A stretch of DNA of 64,000 bases from Bin87 sp963665395. GTDB taxonomy: Bacteria; Chloroflexota; Dehalococcoidia; Lucifugimonadales; UBA3495. The notes beneath the pieces were generated by a model. It searched no databases. It had not been told where the DNA came from and saw only the letters and a program-made list of their open reading frames with translations. Made by a program: the position numbers and the translations under genes. The stretch spans positions 3,100,001 to 3,164,000 of the forward strand of contig OY762251.1 of assembly GCA_963665395.2 (NCBI GenBank), given 5' to 3'. Positions 25,588 to 34,226 of the stretch are shown piece by piece. Position 1 is the first letter of the stretch. Each line of letters starts with the position of its first letter.

Positions 25588-25878
25588 TTATCGTCCGGTC
25601 GCCGTTGGCACGGTGAAAATGGTTCGCCCATCAGCATCGTGGGTATGCTTCGCTAATCCAACCAGGATTTGGTTGGTTTGCTGGATGTCGGCGCGCAAAT
25701 CGTTCACCGCCTCGGTTAGAGCGTCAACCTTGGTGCCAAGGCTTTGAACCTGATTGACGACCTGTCCCAGCAGAAACGCTCCTCTTACCAGCAACACGAT
25801 GACGGTGACCGAGAGGCCGACAGCGGTAAGCCCGGCGATGCTAATGGCTGCAATAGCGGCGATCGTGGTTATTTCCAT
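25588..25878 (-). CDS. Small single-pass membrane protein with coiled coil
   Basis: 96 residues. MEITTIAAIAAISIAGLTAV followed by GLSVTVIVLLVRGAF is a long hydrophobic N-terminal segment (residues 5-36), then a heptad-like region VNQVQSLGTKVDALTEAVND to about residue 70. It resembles small DUF948-like or phage-holin-like proteins but no family is assigned. The start is one base after the NHL gene's stop, with GAAGGA upstream. A similar layout occurs in the 56167-56466 protein. Confidence 0.6.
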   Translation of the reverse strand: MEITTIAAIAAISIAGLTAVGLSVTVIVLLVRGAFLLGQVVNQVQSLGTKVDALTEAVNDLRADIQQTNQILVGLAKHTHDADGRTIFTVPTATGR

Positions 25879-25879
25879 A

Positions 25880-26914
25880 TCAGTCCTTCCGCCGCTGGTA
25901 CACCTGGATCCGGTGCCGGTTGGCCTCCACCACGAACAGCCGCTCTTCCGGGTCCAGCCGCAGGGACACCGGCCCCCAGAAGTACGGCTCGCTCTGGGCG
26001 GAGACGAGATATGGAGTGTCCAGATGGTCCGGCAGGTCGGGAGTGAGGTTCGCCATCTGCCTCGTGTTGTATTCGTCCGGGTTCACGTTCATAAAGTCCT
26101 GGGCCCACTTGGACAATGTAGCCTGCCCCCGCAGCAACTGGACAAAGTTGCCGTCCGGGTCCAACAGCTGCACCCGCTCGTTGCCCCAGTCGGCCACGTA
26201 GATGTAACCGTCGGAGTCGACGCAAACCGCCGACGGCCGGCTGAACTGCCCATCGCCGTCGCCGGAGGAACCGTAAGTTGCCAGATGCTGCCCGTCGGCG
26301 GTGAATTTCTGGATCCGGTCGTTGCGCCAGTCGGCCACGTACACGTTGCTGGCGTTGTCCAGGCCGACGCCCCAGGGCATATTGAATTGCCCCGGCCCGT
26401 CGCCGAACTCGCCCCAGTGCGTCACCGGCTCGCCTTCCGCCGTGAACGCCTGTACCCGGTGGTTGTACTGTTCCGCCACGTACACCGTGCCGTCTGCGGC
26501 CACGGCGACGCCGGCCGGCCCGTTCAGTTGCCCGGCGCCATCGCCCTTTTCGCCCCACATCCTGACGAACTCCCCGGCGGTGTCAAATACCGTTACCCGG
26601 TGCAGATGCTCGTCGGTGACGTGGATGCGCTGGTCGGCGCTAACGGTCATGCCAATGGGCAGCGTCCACTGCCCTTCGCCGCGTCCGGTGCCCTTGCTGA
26701 ATTCACCCAGGTAATCCTCATCCCAGTTCATGACGCCGATGCGGATGAGGGCGGCGCGGGCGGCGTCGGCGTGGTTGAGCACCAGGATGCGCCCGTCGTT
26801 GGTGAAGGCGCAATCGTAGGGATTGATGAACCCCCGCCCGCTCTGGTTGGTGGTGATGCCGATGGTCTTGACGTACTCCATCGGGCCGGCGCTGACTGCC
26901 GTCGCGGTAGTCAT
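25880..26914 (-). CDS. NHL-repeat beta-propeller protein
   Basis: 344 residues with about six NHL blades, recognisable by repeats such as QLNGPAGVAVAADGTVYVAE, QFNMPWGVGLDNASNVYVAD and QFSRPSAVCVDSDGYIYVAD, each followed by NxRIQxF. NHL propellers are usually binding scaffolds; some are peptidyl-alpha-hydroxyglycine lyase- or SMP-30-like. No signal peptide is seen. It heads the run that leads through the small membrane protein to glcD, and it lies downstream of a P palindrome. Confidence 0.8.
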   Translation of the reverse strand: MTTATAVSAGPMEYVKTIGITTNQSGRGFINPYDCAFTNDGRILVLNHADAARAALIRIGVMNWDEDYLGEFSKGTGRGEGQWTLPIGMTVSADQRIHVTDEHLHRVTVFDTAGEFVRMWGEKGDGAGQLNGPAGVAVAADGTVYVAEQYNHRVQAFTAEGEPVTHWGEFGDGPGQFNMPWGVGLDNASNVYVADWRNDRIQKFTADGQHLATYGSSGDGDGQFSRPSAVCVDSDGYIYVADWGNERVQLLDPDGNFVQLLRGQATLSKWAQDFMNVNPDEYNTRQMANLTPDLPDHLDTPYLVSAQSEPYFWGPVSLRLDPEERLFVVEANRHRIQVYQRRKD

Positions 26915-26936
26915 GGCAACCTCTCCTGTTTTTACC

Positions 26937-26964
26937 GTAGGGGCGAATAATCATTCGCCCCTAC
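26937..26964. repeat. P palindrome
   Basis: Complete GTAGGGGCG-AATAATCATT-CGCCCCTAC between the NHL and DUF1800 genes. No target duplication is visible. Confidence 0.85.
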
Positions 26965-26999
26965 AGATTGCCGTTTTGGATTTGGTAGCGTCGCTACGG

Positions 27000-28415
27000 C
27001 TACGCCAGTTGATACTCCCGCGTCGCCGTCAGCAGGCGCAGCAGGTTGGCGATCCGCTGCTCGTCGGCTTCGGTGCGGGTGCCATCGCGCAAGTCGGCCT
27101 CGCCCTGTTGGTTGGCAAAGGCGTGCAGCGACGTGCTCGTGGCTTCTGAAATCTCCAGAGGCCCGATCAGGTCCACGCAACCGGCTACCTGCTGCTCCGG
27201 CGAGAGTGGAGCGTCGGCATCGCGCGCCATCCGGTCAATGATGGCCTTGACGCCGGGGTTGGCCGGATCGCCCAGTTCCTTGCCCACGAAGTTGACCCGT
27301 TCCACCAGCGCGCCGCTGTCAATCCACTCGGCGCCCTCGTGCCAGCCCTCCACGCTGGGCGGCTGGAAGATGCCCTGACCCATGTACATCGTCTGGCGGG
27401 CCAGTTGATCGGCCCCGAAAGTGGGTTCCTGGTAGGTGCCGGCCATGCGAACCGCGCCCACCACCAGTTCCACCGGCCCCTTGACCCGGGCGAACCGCGC
27501 GTCTTCCGACTTGAAGTAGTCGGAGTTGAACAGCGTCCGCAACACCGACCGGATTTCGTGGTCGGAGTCGAAGAACGACGCCATCATGTCGCTGATGACC
27601 GCCTCGCCGGCCTCGTCCACTTCGTCGGCGGCGAAGTACTGGAACAGCCGGGTGCAGATGAAGCGCGCCGTGGCCTCCTGCCGCACGATGATGTCTATGA
27701 TGTCCTCGCCGTTGAAGTTCCCGGTGTGCCCCAGGAAGGTCTTCTCGCCATCGTCGTGGTCATAGTCCCGGTAATTGAAGTGCCAGTTGATGCGGCTGTA
27801 CGGCCAGATGGAGTCGCGACTGGCCCGGGTGGACATATACTCGGCGTTGCCCAGCGTCCAGCCGGTGAAGGCCCGGGCGCACTCCTTGATGTCATCCTCG
27901 GTGTAGTTGCCCACGCCCATGGAGAAGAGCTCCAGCAGCTCCCGCCCGTAGTTCTCGTTGATGTTGTCCTTGTGGTTGTCGTGGTTGTCCAGCCAGATAA
28001 TCATGGCCGGGTCCTTGGACAGTTCCACCAGCATCGTGTGGAAGGAACCCAGGGAGTGCCGGCGGAATGTGGTTATCTGGTTGACCAGCGCGTTGGCCTG
28101 GTTCAGCTTGGAGTAGCCGGTGGCGAACAGCCCGTGCCAGAACAGGGCCAGTTTTTCCTCCAGCTGATTCTGCGTGGTGACCATCCGGTACATCCAATAG
28201 GCCCCGGCGCTGTTCAACTCGCGCATCTCGGCCATTTCGGAGTGGTAGCGGCGGATAACGTCATCGGGAATGACGTTGGCCTCGCCCGGGTTCAACAGGT
28301 CTTCCACCACATTCTCGTAGCCCCGTTCCACCAGCCGCTCCAGTTCGTCGCGGTTGGCGCCAAAGCCGGCCCGCCTCATCAGGTGAGCCATCAAGGCAAT
28401 GTCGGCATTGCTCAT
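27000..28415 (-). CDS. DUF1800 family protein
   Basis: 471 residues. The start, LMAHLMRRAGFGANRDELER, is the family hallmark, as are LFWHGLFATG, NENYGRELLELFSMGVGNYT and DIKECARAFTGW. Later FLGHTGNFNGEDIIDIIVRQ and a C-terminal FQPPSVEGWHEGAEWID fit. DUF1800 proteins are paired with DUF1501 proteins, as here, and their biochemical role is not established. No signal peptide or Tat motif was seen at this start. Confidence 0.88.
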   Translation of the reverse strand: MSNADIALMAHLMRRAGFGANRDELERLVERGYENVVEDLLNPGEANVIPDDVIRRYHSEMAEMRELNSAGAYWMYRMVTTQNQLEEKLALFWHGLFATGYSKLNQANALVNQITTFRRHSLGSFHTMLVELSKDPAMIIWLDNHDNHKDNINENYGRELLELFSMGVGNYTEDDIKECARAFTGWTLGNAEYMSTRASRDSIWPYSRINWHFNYRDYDHDDGEKTFLGHTGNFNGEDIIDIIVRQEATARFICTRLFQYFAADEVDEAGEAVISDMMASFFDSDHEIRSVLRTLFNSDYFKSEDARFARVKGPVELVVGAVRMAGTYQEPTFGADQLARQTMYMGQGIFQPPSVEGWHEGAEWIDSGALVERVNFVGKELGDPANPGVKAIIDRMARDADAPLSPEQQVAGCVDLIGPLEISEATSTSLHAFANQQGEADLRDGTRTEADEQRIANLLRLLTATREYQLA

Positions 28416-28451
28416 AATTGCCTCCGTATATCTTCGTGCATTGCGTTTCAG

Positions 28452-28479
28452 GTAGGGGCGAATAATTATTCGCCCCTAA
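28452..28479. repeat. P palindrome, variant
   Basis: GTAGGGGCG-AATAATTATT-CGCCCCTAa. The centre is AATAATTATT, making the inner part fully symmetrical; the last base deviates. It lies between the DUF1501 and DUF1800 genes. Confidence 0.8.
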
Positions 28480-28489
28480 GCGCGGCGGG

Positions 28490-29620
28490 CTAGTTGCGGA
28501 TGAAGTCCCACTGCTCGAACTGCCCGTTCACGATATTCACCGGATCCAGCCCCAGCCACTGCTCCGCAATGGTGGAGTAGGTGGACCGGAAGTCGTTGTT
28601 CCAGTGCAGGTCGCCGTCCAGCTGGTCACGCTCGGCCAGCGACGGGTACTCGCCGTAGAAGCCGCCGTTGACCTGGTTGCCGATGATGAAGGCGGTCCCG
28701 CCCGAACCGTGGTCGGTGCCGGAGCCGTTGTCCTTGATGCGCCGGCCGAATTCCGTCCAGACCAGCACAATGGCGTCGTCGGACTTGCCGTGCTCTTCCA
28801 GGTCGGCCATGAAGTCGCTGACCGCGCCGGATACCTGGGTCCACAGGCCGCCGTGCACTTTGACCTCGTCGCCGTGGGTATCAAAGCTGCCGTGCTGGGT
28901 GTAATAGATGCGGGTGCCCAGGTCGGCGGTCATCACCTGGGCCACGTTCTTCAGGGCCTGGGCAATGGGATTGTCGGCGTATTCCACCGAGGAGGAATAC
29001 TGGTCGGGGGCGGTGCGCAGGATGTCCGCGCCCTTCAGCGCGTCCCGCCCGGTCTGCCCCAGGTACTCCATCACCGCGTCCTGCAAGACGCCGCCGTACA
29101 TGGAGCCGAAGGCTTCCAGGCACAGCCCGCGAACCCGCTCTTCTTCCACGTCCGGGAAAAGGCCGTAGGTTTCCAGGTTGCCCACCGACGCTACCGGAAC
29201 GCCGGGCGCGCCCATGGAGCGCGGTAGCCCGCGGCCAAAGTTCACGCCGGTAATTACGTTCTGCCCGGCGGGGTCAAGGTCACGTATTACCCGGCCCAGC
29301 CAACCCTCGGTGGCGACCTTTTCCGGCTCGCAGGTGTGCCAGATGTCCATGCTGCGGAAGTGGGAGCGAGTGGGGTTGTTGTAGCCGATGCCGTTGACGA
29401 CGGCGACCTTGCCCTCGTCCCACAGCGCCTTGATGGGAGCCATGTTGGGATTGAAGGCAAAACGCCCGTCAATAGGAATGACCTGGTCGGTGGGAATGCC
29501 GACGTTGGGACGGAAGTCGTAGTAATGTCCGTCGGTGTACGGAATCACGGTGTTCAGCGGATCGTTGGCGCCGGTCAGCTGAACGATGACCAGATTCCGA
29601 CTGTTGTTGGTGGTTGTCAT
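28490..29620 (-). CDS. DUF1501 family protein
   Basis: 376 residues. NLVIVQLTGANDPLNTVIPY is the DUF1501 start, usually GG.D.LN; here the acidic D is kept. HFRSMDIWHTCEP, YYTQHGSFDTHGDEVKVHGG and VWTEFGRRIKDNGSGTDHGS then GGTAFIIGNQVNGGFYGEYP are strongly typical. These resemble sulfatase/phosphatase folds and occur next to DUF1800 genes, whose order here is DUF1501 then DUF1800. The usual Tat signal is missing, so it may be cytosolic or have an unusual export route. Confidence 0.88.
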   Translation of the reverse strand: MTTTNNSRNLVIVQLTGANDPLNTVIPYTDGHYYDFRPNVGIPTDQVIPIDGRFAFNPNMAPIKALWDEGKVAVVNGIGYNNPTRSHFRSMDIWHTCEPEKVATEGWLGRVIRDLDPAGQNVITGVNFGRGLPRSMGAPGVPVASVGNLETYGLFPDVEEERVRGLCLEAFGSMYGGVLQDAVMEYLGQTGRDALKGADILRTAPDQYSSSVEYADNPIAQALKNVAQVMTADLGTRIYYTQHGSFDTHGDEVKVHGGLWTQVSGAVSDFMADLEEHGKSDDAIVLVWTEFGRRIKDNGSGTDHGSGGTAFIIGNQVNGGFYGEYPSLAERDQLDGDLHWNNDFRSTYSTIAEQWLGLDPVNIVNGQFEQWDFIRN

Positions 29621-29731
29621 CGCGAAAGGGCCTCCTTTCCAGGCGCGACAAGACGCGCCAGCACAAATTTGGCTGATGCTGGCAGTTTAAGGTTTGCGCC
29701 CCAACGTGTCAACGCGGCGGCCGGCGATAAC

Positions 29732-29863
29732 CAGGACGATTGCAAAGTCCTCTACTTCCTCTCATGGTGAGCCTGTCGAACCATCCGCCACCGGAACGAG
29801 CATCCTTCGACAAGCTCAGGATGAGCGGAAAAAGGGCTGCGGCGTGACTTTGCAATCGTCCTG
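29732..29863. repeat. MITE family C, copy C1
   Basis: 132 bp with ends CAGGACGATTGCAAAGTCC and GACTTTGCAATCGTCCTG, enclosing the TTCGACAAGCTCAGGATGAG core. It is flanked by CGGCGATAAC at 29722-29731 and 29864-29873. Confidence 0.88.
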
Positions 29864-29873
29864 CGGCGATAAC

Positions 29874-30029
29874 CAGGGCCTTTCGGTTTTCATATTTGTC
29901 ATTGCGAGCGTAGCGAAGCAATCTCGTCGAGGCGCTGGCGGCTAACCACAAACGGCTCTGTTCCAACGACGAGATTGCCATCCGCCAGAGGCGGACTGCG
30001 CTCCTCGCAATGACAACCGAAAGACCCCG
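29874..30029. repeat. MITE family A, copy A2
   Basis: 156 bp, left end CAGGGCCTTTCGGTT and right end AACCGAAAGACCCCG. It abuts the C1 target copy on the left and the B2 target copy on the right. No own duplication is readable. Confidence 0.75.
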
Positions 30030-30040
30030 TCCCTGGCCGG

Positions 30041-30173
30041 GGTAGCGTTCCGTTTTAGGTGGTTTGGTTTTTGTCATTGCGAGCGTAGCGTGGCAATCCC
30101 GTTGGCGTAGCAGCAGTTTTAGCCGCTCGGATACCCTGCCGGGAAACTGAACCACCTGAAACGGAACGCTACC
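30041..30173. repeat. MITE family B, copy B2
   Basis: 133 bp with ends GGTAGCGTTCCGTTT and AAACGGAACGCTACC. It is flanked by TCCCTGGCCGG at 30030-30040 and 30174-30184, an 11-bp duplication. Confidence 0.88.
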
Positions 30174-30191
30174 TCCCTGGCCGGACGGGAG

Positions 30192-30219
30192 TTGACAGAT
30201 TATCCCTTTCCACCATAAT
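30192..30219 (+). promoter_or_regulatory. Sigma-70-type promoter for the 30254 gene
   Basis: TTGACA (30192-30197) and CATAAT (30214-30219) are 16 bases apart, starting 8 bases after the B2 target duplication. Confidence 0.55.
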
Positions 30220-30253
30220 CGAATGCGCTAATTCTCAGCTGGGGGCCGTTGCT

Positions 30254-31138
30254 GTGACTTCTGGATCTCGACAAGTATGGGTGCCTACCGAAGCAGGTAT
30301 CCGCAACGCTTTCGGCTGGTGCCGACGCTATCGGACTCCGACGGAGCTCATCGAATTCATGGCGACCATCGGCCCGGTAGTGGGCGATCCTTTCGTTGTT
30401 CGCCTTATCGCCACGTCGGTGTCCCAGATCAGCGGCATGAAGCCGCCGGAACGCAAGATCAAGCATCTGGACGATCTGATGAGCCAGGTCCGGTTTCCGC
30501 CGGAAGTGGTTCAGGCCATTGAGCGCGTCGTGGACCGGGTGGTGGTTCCCAGGGACTTCTTCAAAATAGCCGACCGAATGGTGACGCCGCCGAGCGACCT
30601 CACCCGCGCGATTCGGGAGGGGATATTTATTGAAACCCCCGAAGCCGCCAGGCAATTCAGGAACTCACCCCTTTTCCGCAAATGCCACGAAGAGTTGCTG
30701 GCTTCACTGACGACCATACGGGACGATTTGGTCCGTTCCATCAGTCACAACCTGGTGACCTACTCCCTGGCTCCCGAGTCTTCCCGGGAGGAAATGCTCC
30801 AGGGCGCTCTAAAGCTATACCCCGAGTACTCGGCTCTGTTGGATCTGTCCGCCAGAGCGTGCGGAATGGTGCTGCATCATCCGGACACCTGGCCCCAGGG
30901 CGAAGTTACCCGCTTCCAGCTGGTCACCCTGCTGAACGAAGCCAAAGCCAGGGACGCCGCCGTGCAGGAAGCCCTGGACTCGGACCGGCCCGTCTCGAAT
31001 GCGCGCAAAGTAACGGCGTACCTCGATGACCTGTTTATCCATTATTGCGAGCGGACGATTGCCGCCGGCGCAAATGATTTGACCACCCTCCCCTTTTGGA
31101 TCCAAGTGCATCAGAATACCCCCATCCCCGAAGACTGA
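30254..31138 (+). CDS. Hypothetical protein
   Basis: 294 residues from a GTG at 30254; I do not recognise a family. It is largely helical and hydrophilic, with no signal peptide or membrane span. The middle part has KPPERKIKHLDDLMSQVRFP and a basic-acidic patchwork. Two cysteines (KCHEEL and ARACGMV) and a late HYCERT do not form an evident metal site. It stands alone, with a good upstream promoter and repeat clusters on both sides, and codon use like its neighbours. Confidence 0.6.
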   Translation: MTSGSRQVWVPTEAGIRNAFGWCRRYRTPTELIEFMATIGPVVGDPFVVRLIATSVSQISGMKPPERKIKHLDDLMSQVRFPPEVVQAIERVVDRVVVPRDFFKIADRMVTPPSDLTRAIREGIFIETPEAARQFRNSPLFRKCHEELLASLTTIRDDLVRSISHNLVTYSLAPESSREEMLQGALKLYPEYSALLDLSARACGMVLHHPDTWPQGEVTRFQLVTLLNEAKARDAAVQEALDSDRPVSNARKVTAYLDDLFIHYCERTIAAGANDLTTLPFWIQVHQNTPIPED

Positions 31139-31158
31139 AACGGTCATCCGGCGGCGCA

Positions 31159-31291
31159 CAGGGCTTGTGCAAAGTCACCGCGTAGCCCTTTTCCCGCTCA
31201 TCCTGAGCTTGTCGAAGGATGCCCCGCGCAATCAACGGATGGTTCGACCGGCTCACCATGAGCGGATGAAAAGGACTTTGCACAGGCCCTG
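31159..31291. repeat. MITE family D (C-like core), copy D1
   Basis: 133 bp with ends CAGGGCTTGTGCAAAGTC and GACTTTGCACAGGCCCTG and the TTCGAC..CAGGATGAG core of family C. It is flanked by GGCGGCGCA at 31150-31158 and 31292-31300. Confidence 0.88.
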
Positions 31292-31308
31292 GGCGGCGCA
31301 ATGCCCCT

Positions 31309-31337
31309 TTGATACCGCTCAACCCATCGGCTATACT
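31309..31337 (+). promoter_or_regulatory. Sigma-70-type promoter for leuB
   Basis: TTGATA (31309-31314) and TATACT (31332-31337) are separated by 17 bases. It begins 9 bases after D1's target copy. The ATG is 78 bases past the -10. Confidence 0.6.
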
Positions 31338-31414
31338 AGCCGCCGCCCCAACGTTGGCCTTTGCTCCCAACGCCGGCCCGGGGCGACTCCCCTCACATCG
31401 GAGCTGCTGGCAAA

Positions 31415-32506
31415 ATGGATTTCAATATCGCCGTGCTCGGCGGCGACGGCATCGGCCCTGAGGTCACCGCCGAAGGCGTCAAAGCCCTCGAGGCCGTCGG
31501 ACGCGCTTTCGGGCACAATTTCGCCCTGGAATACGGTGACGTCGGCGGCATCTCCATCGACCGTCACGGCGCCCCGCTGACCGAAAGCGTTCGTGACTTG
31601 GCGACATCCGCCGACGCCGTACTGTTCGGAGCCGTCGGCGGCCCCAAGTGGGACGATCCCTCCGCCCCCACCCGTCCCGAAGACGGCCTCCTCGCCCTCC
31701 GCGCCCATCTCAACGTCTTCGCCAACATCCGCCCGGTCAAAGTCTATCCCGAACTGACCGGTTCCAGCGTGCTGAAACCCCACGTCCTGGAAGGCGTGGA
31801 CATGGTGGTAGTCCGGGAACTCACCGGCGGCCTGTACTACGCCCAGCCCAAGGGACGAACCGAAACGCCCCAGGGCATCGTCGGCGTGGACACCATGCGC
31901 TACTCCGAATCGGAGATCGAGCGAGTCCTCCGGGTCGGTTTTGAGCTGGCCCGAGGCCGCCGCAACAAGCTGACCTCCGTGGACAAGGCCAACGTGTTGG
32001 AAACCTCCCGCCTCTGGCGCGCCACCGCCACCAGGCTCGCCGGCGAATACCCCGATGTCGAGCTGGAGCACGCTTTGGTGGACGCCTGCGCCATGCAGAT
32101 CGTCCTCCGGCCCGCGTCCTACGACGTGATTGTCGCTGAAAACACCTTCGGCGACATCCTCACCGACGAGGCGGCTATCCTGGCGGCCTCCATGGGCCTG
32201 CTGCCGTCGGCCAGCCTGTCCGGCGTCCCTCAGGCCGGCGCCACCACGCCGGGCTTCTACGAACCCATCCACGGCACCGCCCCCGACATCGCCGGCCAGG
32301 GCATCGCCAATCCCTGCGGCTCCATACTCAGCGCGGCCATGATGCTGCGCTACTCTCTGGGACTGACCGAGGAGGCCGCAGCCATGGAGCGGGCCGTTCA
32401 GACCGTGCTGGAACAGGGCTACCGCACCGCCGACATCGCCACCGCCGGCGTTGCGGCAACCGGCACAACGCAAATGGGCGACCTGATCGCCAACGCCATC
32501 GGTTAG
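31415..32506 (+). CDS. leuB: 3-isopropylmalate dehydrogenase
   Basis: 363 residues. It oxidatively decarboxylates 3-isopropylmalate in leucine synthesis. FNIAVLGGDGIGPEV is the family start; PTRPEDGLLALRAHLNVFAN then IRPVK, VRELTGGLYYAQPKG, VDKANVLETSRLWR and NTFGDILTDEAAILAASMGL (Mg and NAD sites) are intact; GFYEPIHGTAPDIAGQGIAN is typical of LeuB rather than Icd. The ATG at 31415 is preferred over the frame's upstream start. leuA and leuCD are not in the window. Confidence 0.95.
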   Translation: MDFNIAVLGGDGIGPEVTAEGVKALEAVGRAFGHNFALEYGDVGGISIDRHGAPLTESVRDLATSADAVLFGAVGGPKWDDPSAPTRPEDGLLALRAHLNVFANIRPVKVYPELTGSSVLKPHVLEGVDMVVVRELTGGLYYAQPKGRTETPQGIVGVDTMRYSESEIERVLRVGFELARGRRNKLTSVDKANVLETSRLWRATATRLAGEYPDVELEHALVDACAMQIVLRPASYDVIVAENTFGDILTDEAAILAASMGLLPSASLSGVPQAGATTPGFYEPIHGTAPDIAGQGIANPCGSILSAAMMLRYSLGLTEEAAAMERAVQTVLEQGYRTADIATAGVAATGTTQMGDLIANAIG

Positions 32507-32521
32507 GGCGGTTCTAACCCC

Positions 32522-33538
32522 GTGCTAAACGTTCTATCCGGCGTCGGCCTTGCCTTCGCCGTCGTCGTTTTCTTGGCCAGCGCCGTGGCCGTGGTGTTTT
32601 TGGGAACCTATCTCGCCAGATACGGCGATGCCCTCGCCTCGCTCACCGGTTTGGGCCGGATGTTCGTCGGTAGCATCCTGGTCGCCTTGGCGACTTCACT
32701 GCCGGAGGTCTCCAACAACATCACCGCTGTCCGCATCGACAACCCGCAGTTGGCCCTGGGCGACGTGCTCGGGTCCAATATGTTCAACATATTGATCCTG
32801 GCGGTCGTCGCGCTGCTTTTTGGGGGTAAGCGATTCGTGCAGCGCGTCGCTCCCGAACAGGGTTATCTCATCGTCCTGGCGGCCCTGCTCACCGGTATTG
32901 CCGTTCTTTTCGCCGTCTTCAAGAGCGGAGTCAGCGTGTGGCAGGTTGGCCTGTCATCCATTATCGTCTTGGTCGTGTACCTCATCGGCATGTGGATCGT
33001 GTACCACCGCCGGCCGTCCGCTGATGGAGAGGAAGACGAAGCATCCCACGGCATAACGCTTCGCCGCGCCTGGATAATGTTCATCCTGGTGTCGATAGGG
33101 GTCATCATTTCCGGGGTGCTGTTGGCCCAGAGCGTTGACCGGATTGCTCACATCACGGGAGTATCCTCAGGTGTCCTCGGCATTTTGGCGGTTGCCCTGG
33201 TCACCAGTATGCCGGAAATCTCAGCGACCTTCGCGGCGGCGCGCCTGGGCGCCGCCGATCTCGGGTTCGCCGGCGTGTACGGCAGTTGCGTATTCAACAT
33301 AACCATCCTGGCCTACGCCGACTTCTTCTATCGCAAAGGCGTGGTCGTCAACAGCGCGGACACGGAGCATTACATCGCCGGAGTCATCGCATTGGGGTTG
33401 ATTGTCCTGGGCGGACTGCTGCTCTGGGGCCGGAAACGCCTGCCCCAGCCGGCCATCGTTACCGGGCTCATGCTGATGCTTGGGGTCACCATTGCCGGCG
33501 CCATTTGGGTGGCCCTGCTGGGAGCTCCCTCGCACTAA
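32522..33538 (+). CDS. Sodium/calcium exchanger (CaCA) family membrane protein
   Basis: 338 residues, GTG start 15 bases after leuB. Two inverted alpha-repeats are visible: GSILVALATSLPEVSNNITA (about 55-74) with DVLGSNMFNI, and GILAVALVTSMPEISATFAA (about 222-241) with YGSCVFNI. Around them lie about 10 hydrophobic spans and a short charged loop (RRPSADGEEDEASHG). The acidic residues in both PE motifs are present, so ion transport is likely. The preferred ion is not readable. Confidence 0.88.
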   Translation: MLNVLSGVGLAFAVVVFLASAVAVVFLGTYLARYGDALASLTGLGRMFVGSILVALATSLPEVSNNITAVRIDNPQLALGDVLGSNMFNILILAVVALLFGGKRFVQRVAPEQGYLIVLAALLTGIAVLFAVFKSGVSVWQVGLSSIIVLVVYLIGMWIVYHRRPSADGEEDEASHGITLRRAWIMFILVSIGVIISGVLLAQSVDRIAHITGVSSGVLGILAVALVTSMPEISATFAAARLGAADLGFAGVYGSCVFNITILAYADFFYRKGVVVNSADTEHYIAGVIALGLIVLGGLLLWGRKRLPQPAIVTGLMLMLGVTIAGAIWVALLGAPSH

Positions 33539-33562
33539 ATTTCCGCGCCGTCAAATTATCTC

Positions 33563-33590
33563 GTCATTCCCGCGAAAGCCGGAATCCAGG
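33563..33590. repeat. Intergenic dyad GTCATTCC-GGAATCCAGG
   Basis: Copy of the widespread GTCATTCCCGCGAAAGCCGG hairpin ending GGAATCCAGG, between convergent genes. Confidence 0.65.
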
Positions 33591-33595
33591 CGCCT

Positions 33596-34084
33596 TTAGA
33601 TCTCCGCGCCGCCAAACCGGGCCAGTTCCACGAACCCGCCGGCTTCATCACTCCAATCGAAAAGGGCCGCTTCCACCACCCGCTCGGCGTCTATGCCCAC
33701 CACCAGTTGCTGCACCGGATAAGCCGGCCCGTCTCCCCAGGGGCTGGTGGCAACGGTGCGGTCGGTATCCGAAAGGTATGCCCGGCCGTTGGGGTGCGAA
33801 TGGTAAATGATCCGGGCCGGGGTATCGGAATCCAGGCTCCCGTTCAATTCCAGCAGGTCGGCTGAGTTGAACACGTAAGCCGTCTCCGCGGTTCGCTCCG
33901 CCGCCGTCGGATGCGCGCCGCTGCTCTGGTCATTCGCCGCCGGCCGCACGGCATCAACGCCGCCGCCCTGAGCCGGGCCCGTGAGCCACCCGCAACACTC
34001 GGCCGGAAACGCTGTCCGCGCCTCCTGGTACACCGCCTCCAGGATGTCGGGCGGTATGCGCAGCGGTTCTGCGAAATTCGTCAT
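33596..34084 (-). CDS. JAMM/MPN-family metalloprotease
   Basis: 162 residues. The JAMM signature is intact: AFPAECCGW supplies the glutamate, YHSHPNGRAYLSDTD gives HxHP...SxxD, and LVVGID follows. Such stand-alone bacterial JAMM proteins remove C-terminal extensions from ubiquitin-like sulfur-carrier proteins (MoaD/ThiS/CysO-like) in cysteine or cofactor synthesis; no such carrier gene is adjacent. The ATG lies 12 bases before a GTTACG/CGTAAC palindrome, which could be an operator. Confidence 0.82.
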   Translation of the reverse strand: MTNFAEPLRIPPDILEAVYQEARTAFPAECCGWLTGPAQGGGVDAVRPAANDQSSGAHPTAAERTAETAYVFNSADLLELNGSLDSDTPARIIYHSHPNGRAYLSDTDRTVATSPWGDGPAYPVQQLVVGIDAERVVEAALFDWSDEAGGFVELARFGGAEI

Positions 34085-34095
34085 AAAACCCCCTT

Positions 34096-34112
34096 GTTAC
34101 GAAAAACGTAAC
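34096..34112. promoter_or_regulatory. Palindrome GTTACG-N5-CGTAAC, possible operator
   Basis: A perfect 6-bp dyad with an A-rich centre in the gap between the divergent JAMM and zinc-ribbon genes. No regulator can be named. Confidence 0.35.
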
Positions 34113-34226
34113 CTGATATGCTGTTTTCAACGCCGTTGTCGCATACGCCGTAATTCTTCGGTAATGTAATGGCAGTAAAATGCTAACACCACTTGGCGAG
34201 TGCCCAGGCCACCACAGGATGAGGAA

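Noticed and set aside
26937..26964. P palindrome as an intrinsic terminator
   Set aside because: It lacks a T-run on either side and recurs as a nested core in MITE B4, so a repeat is the better call.
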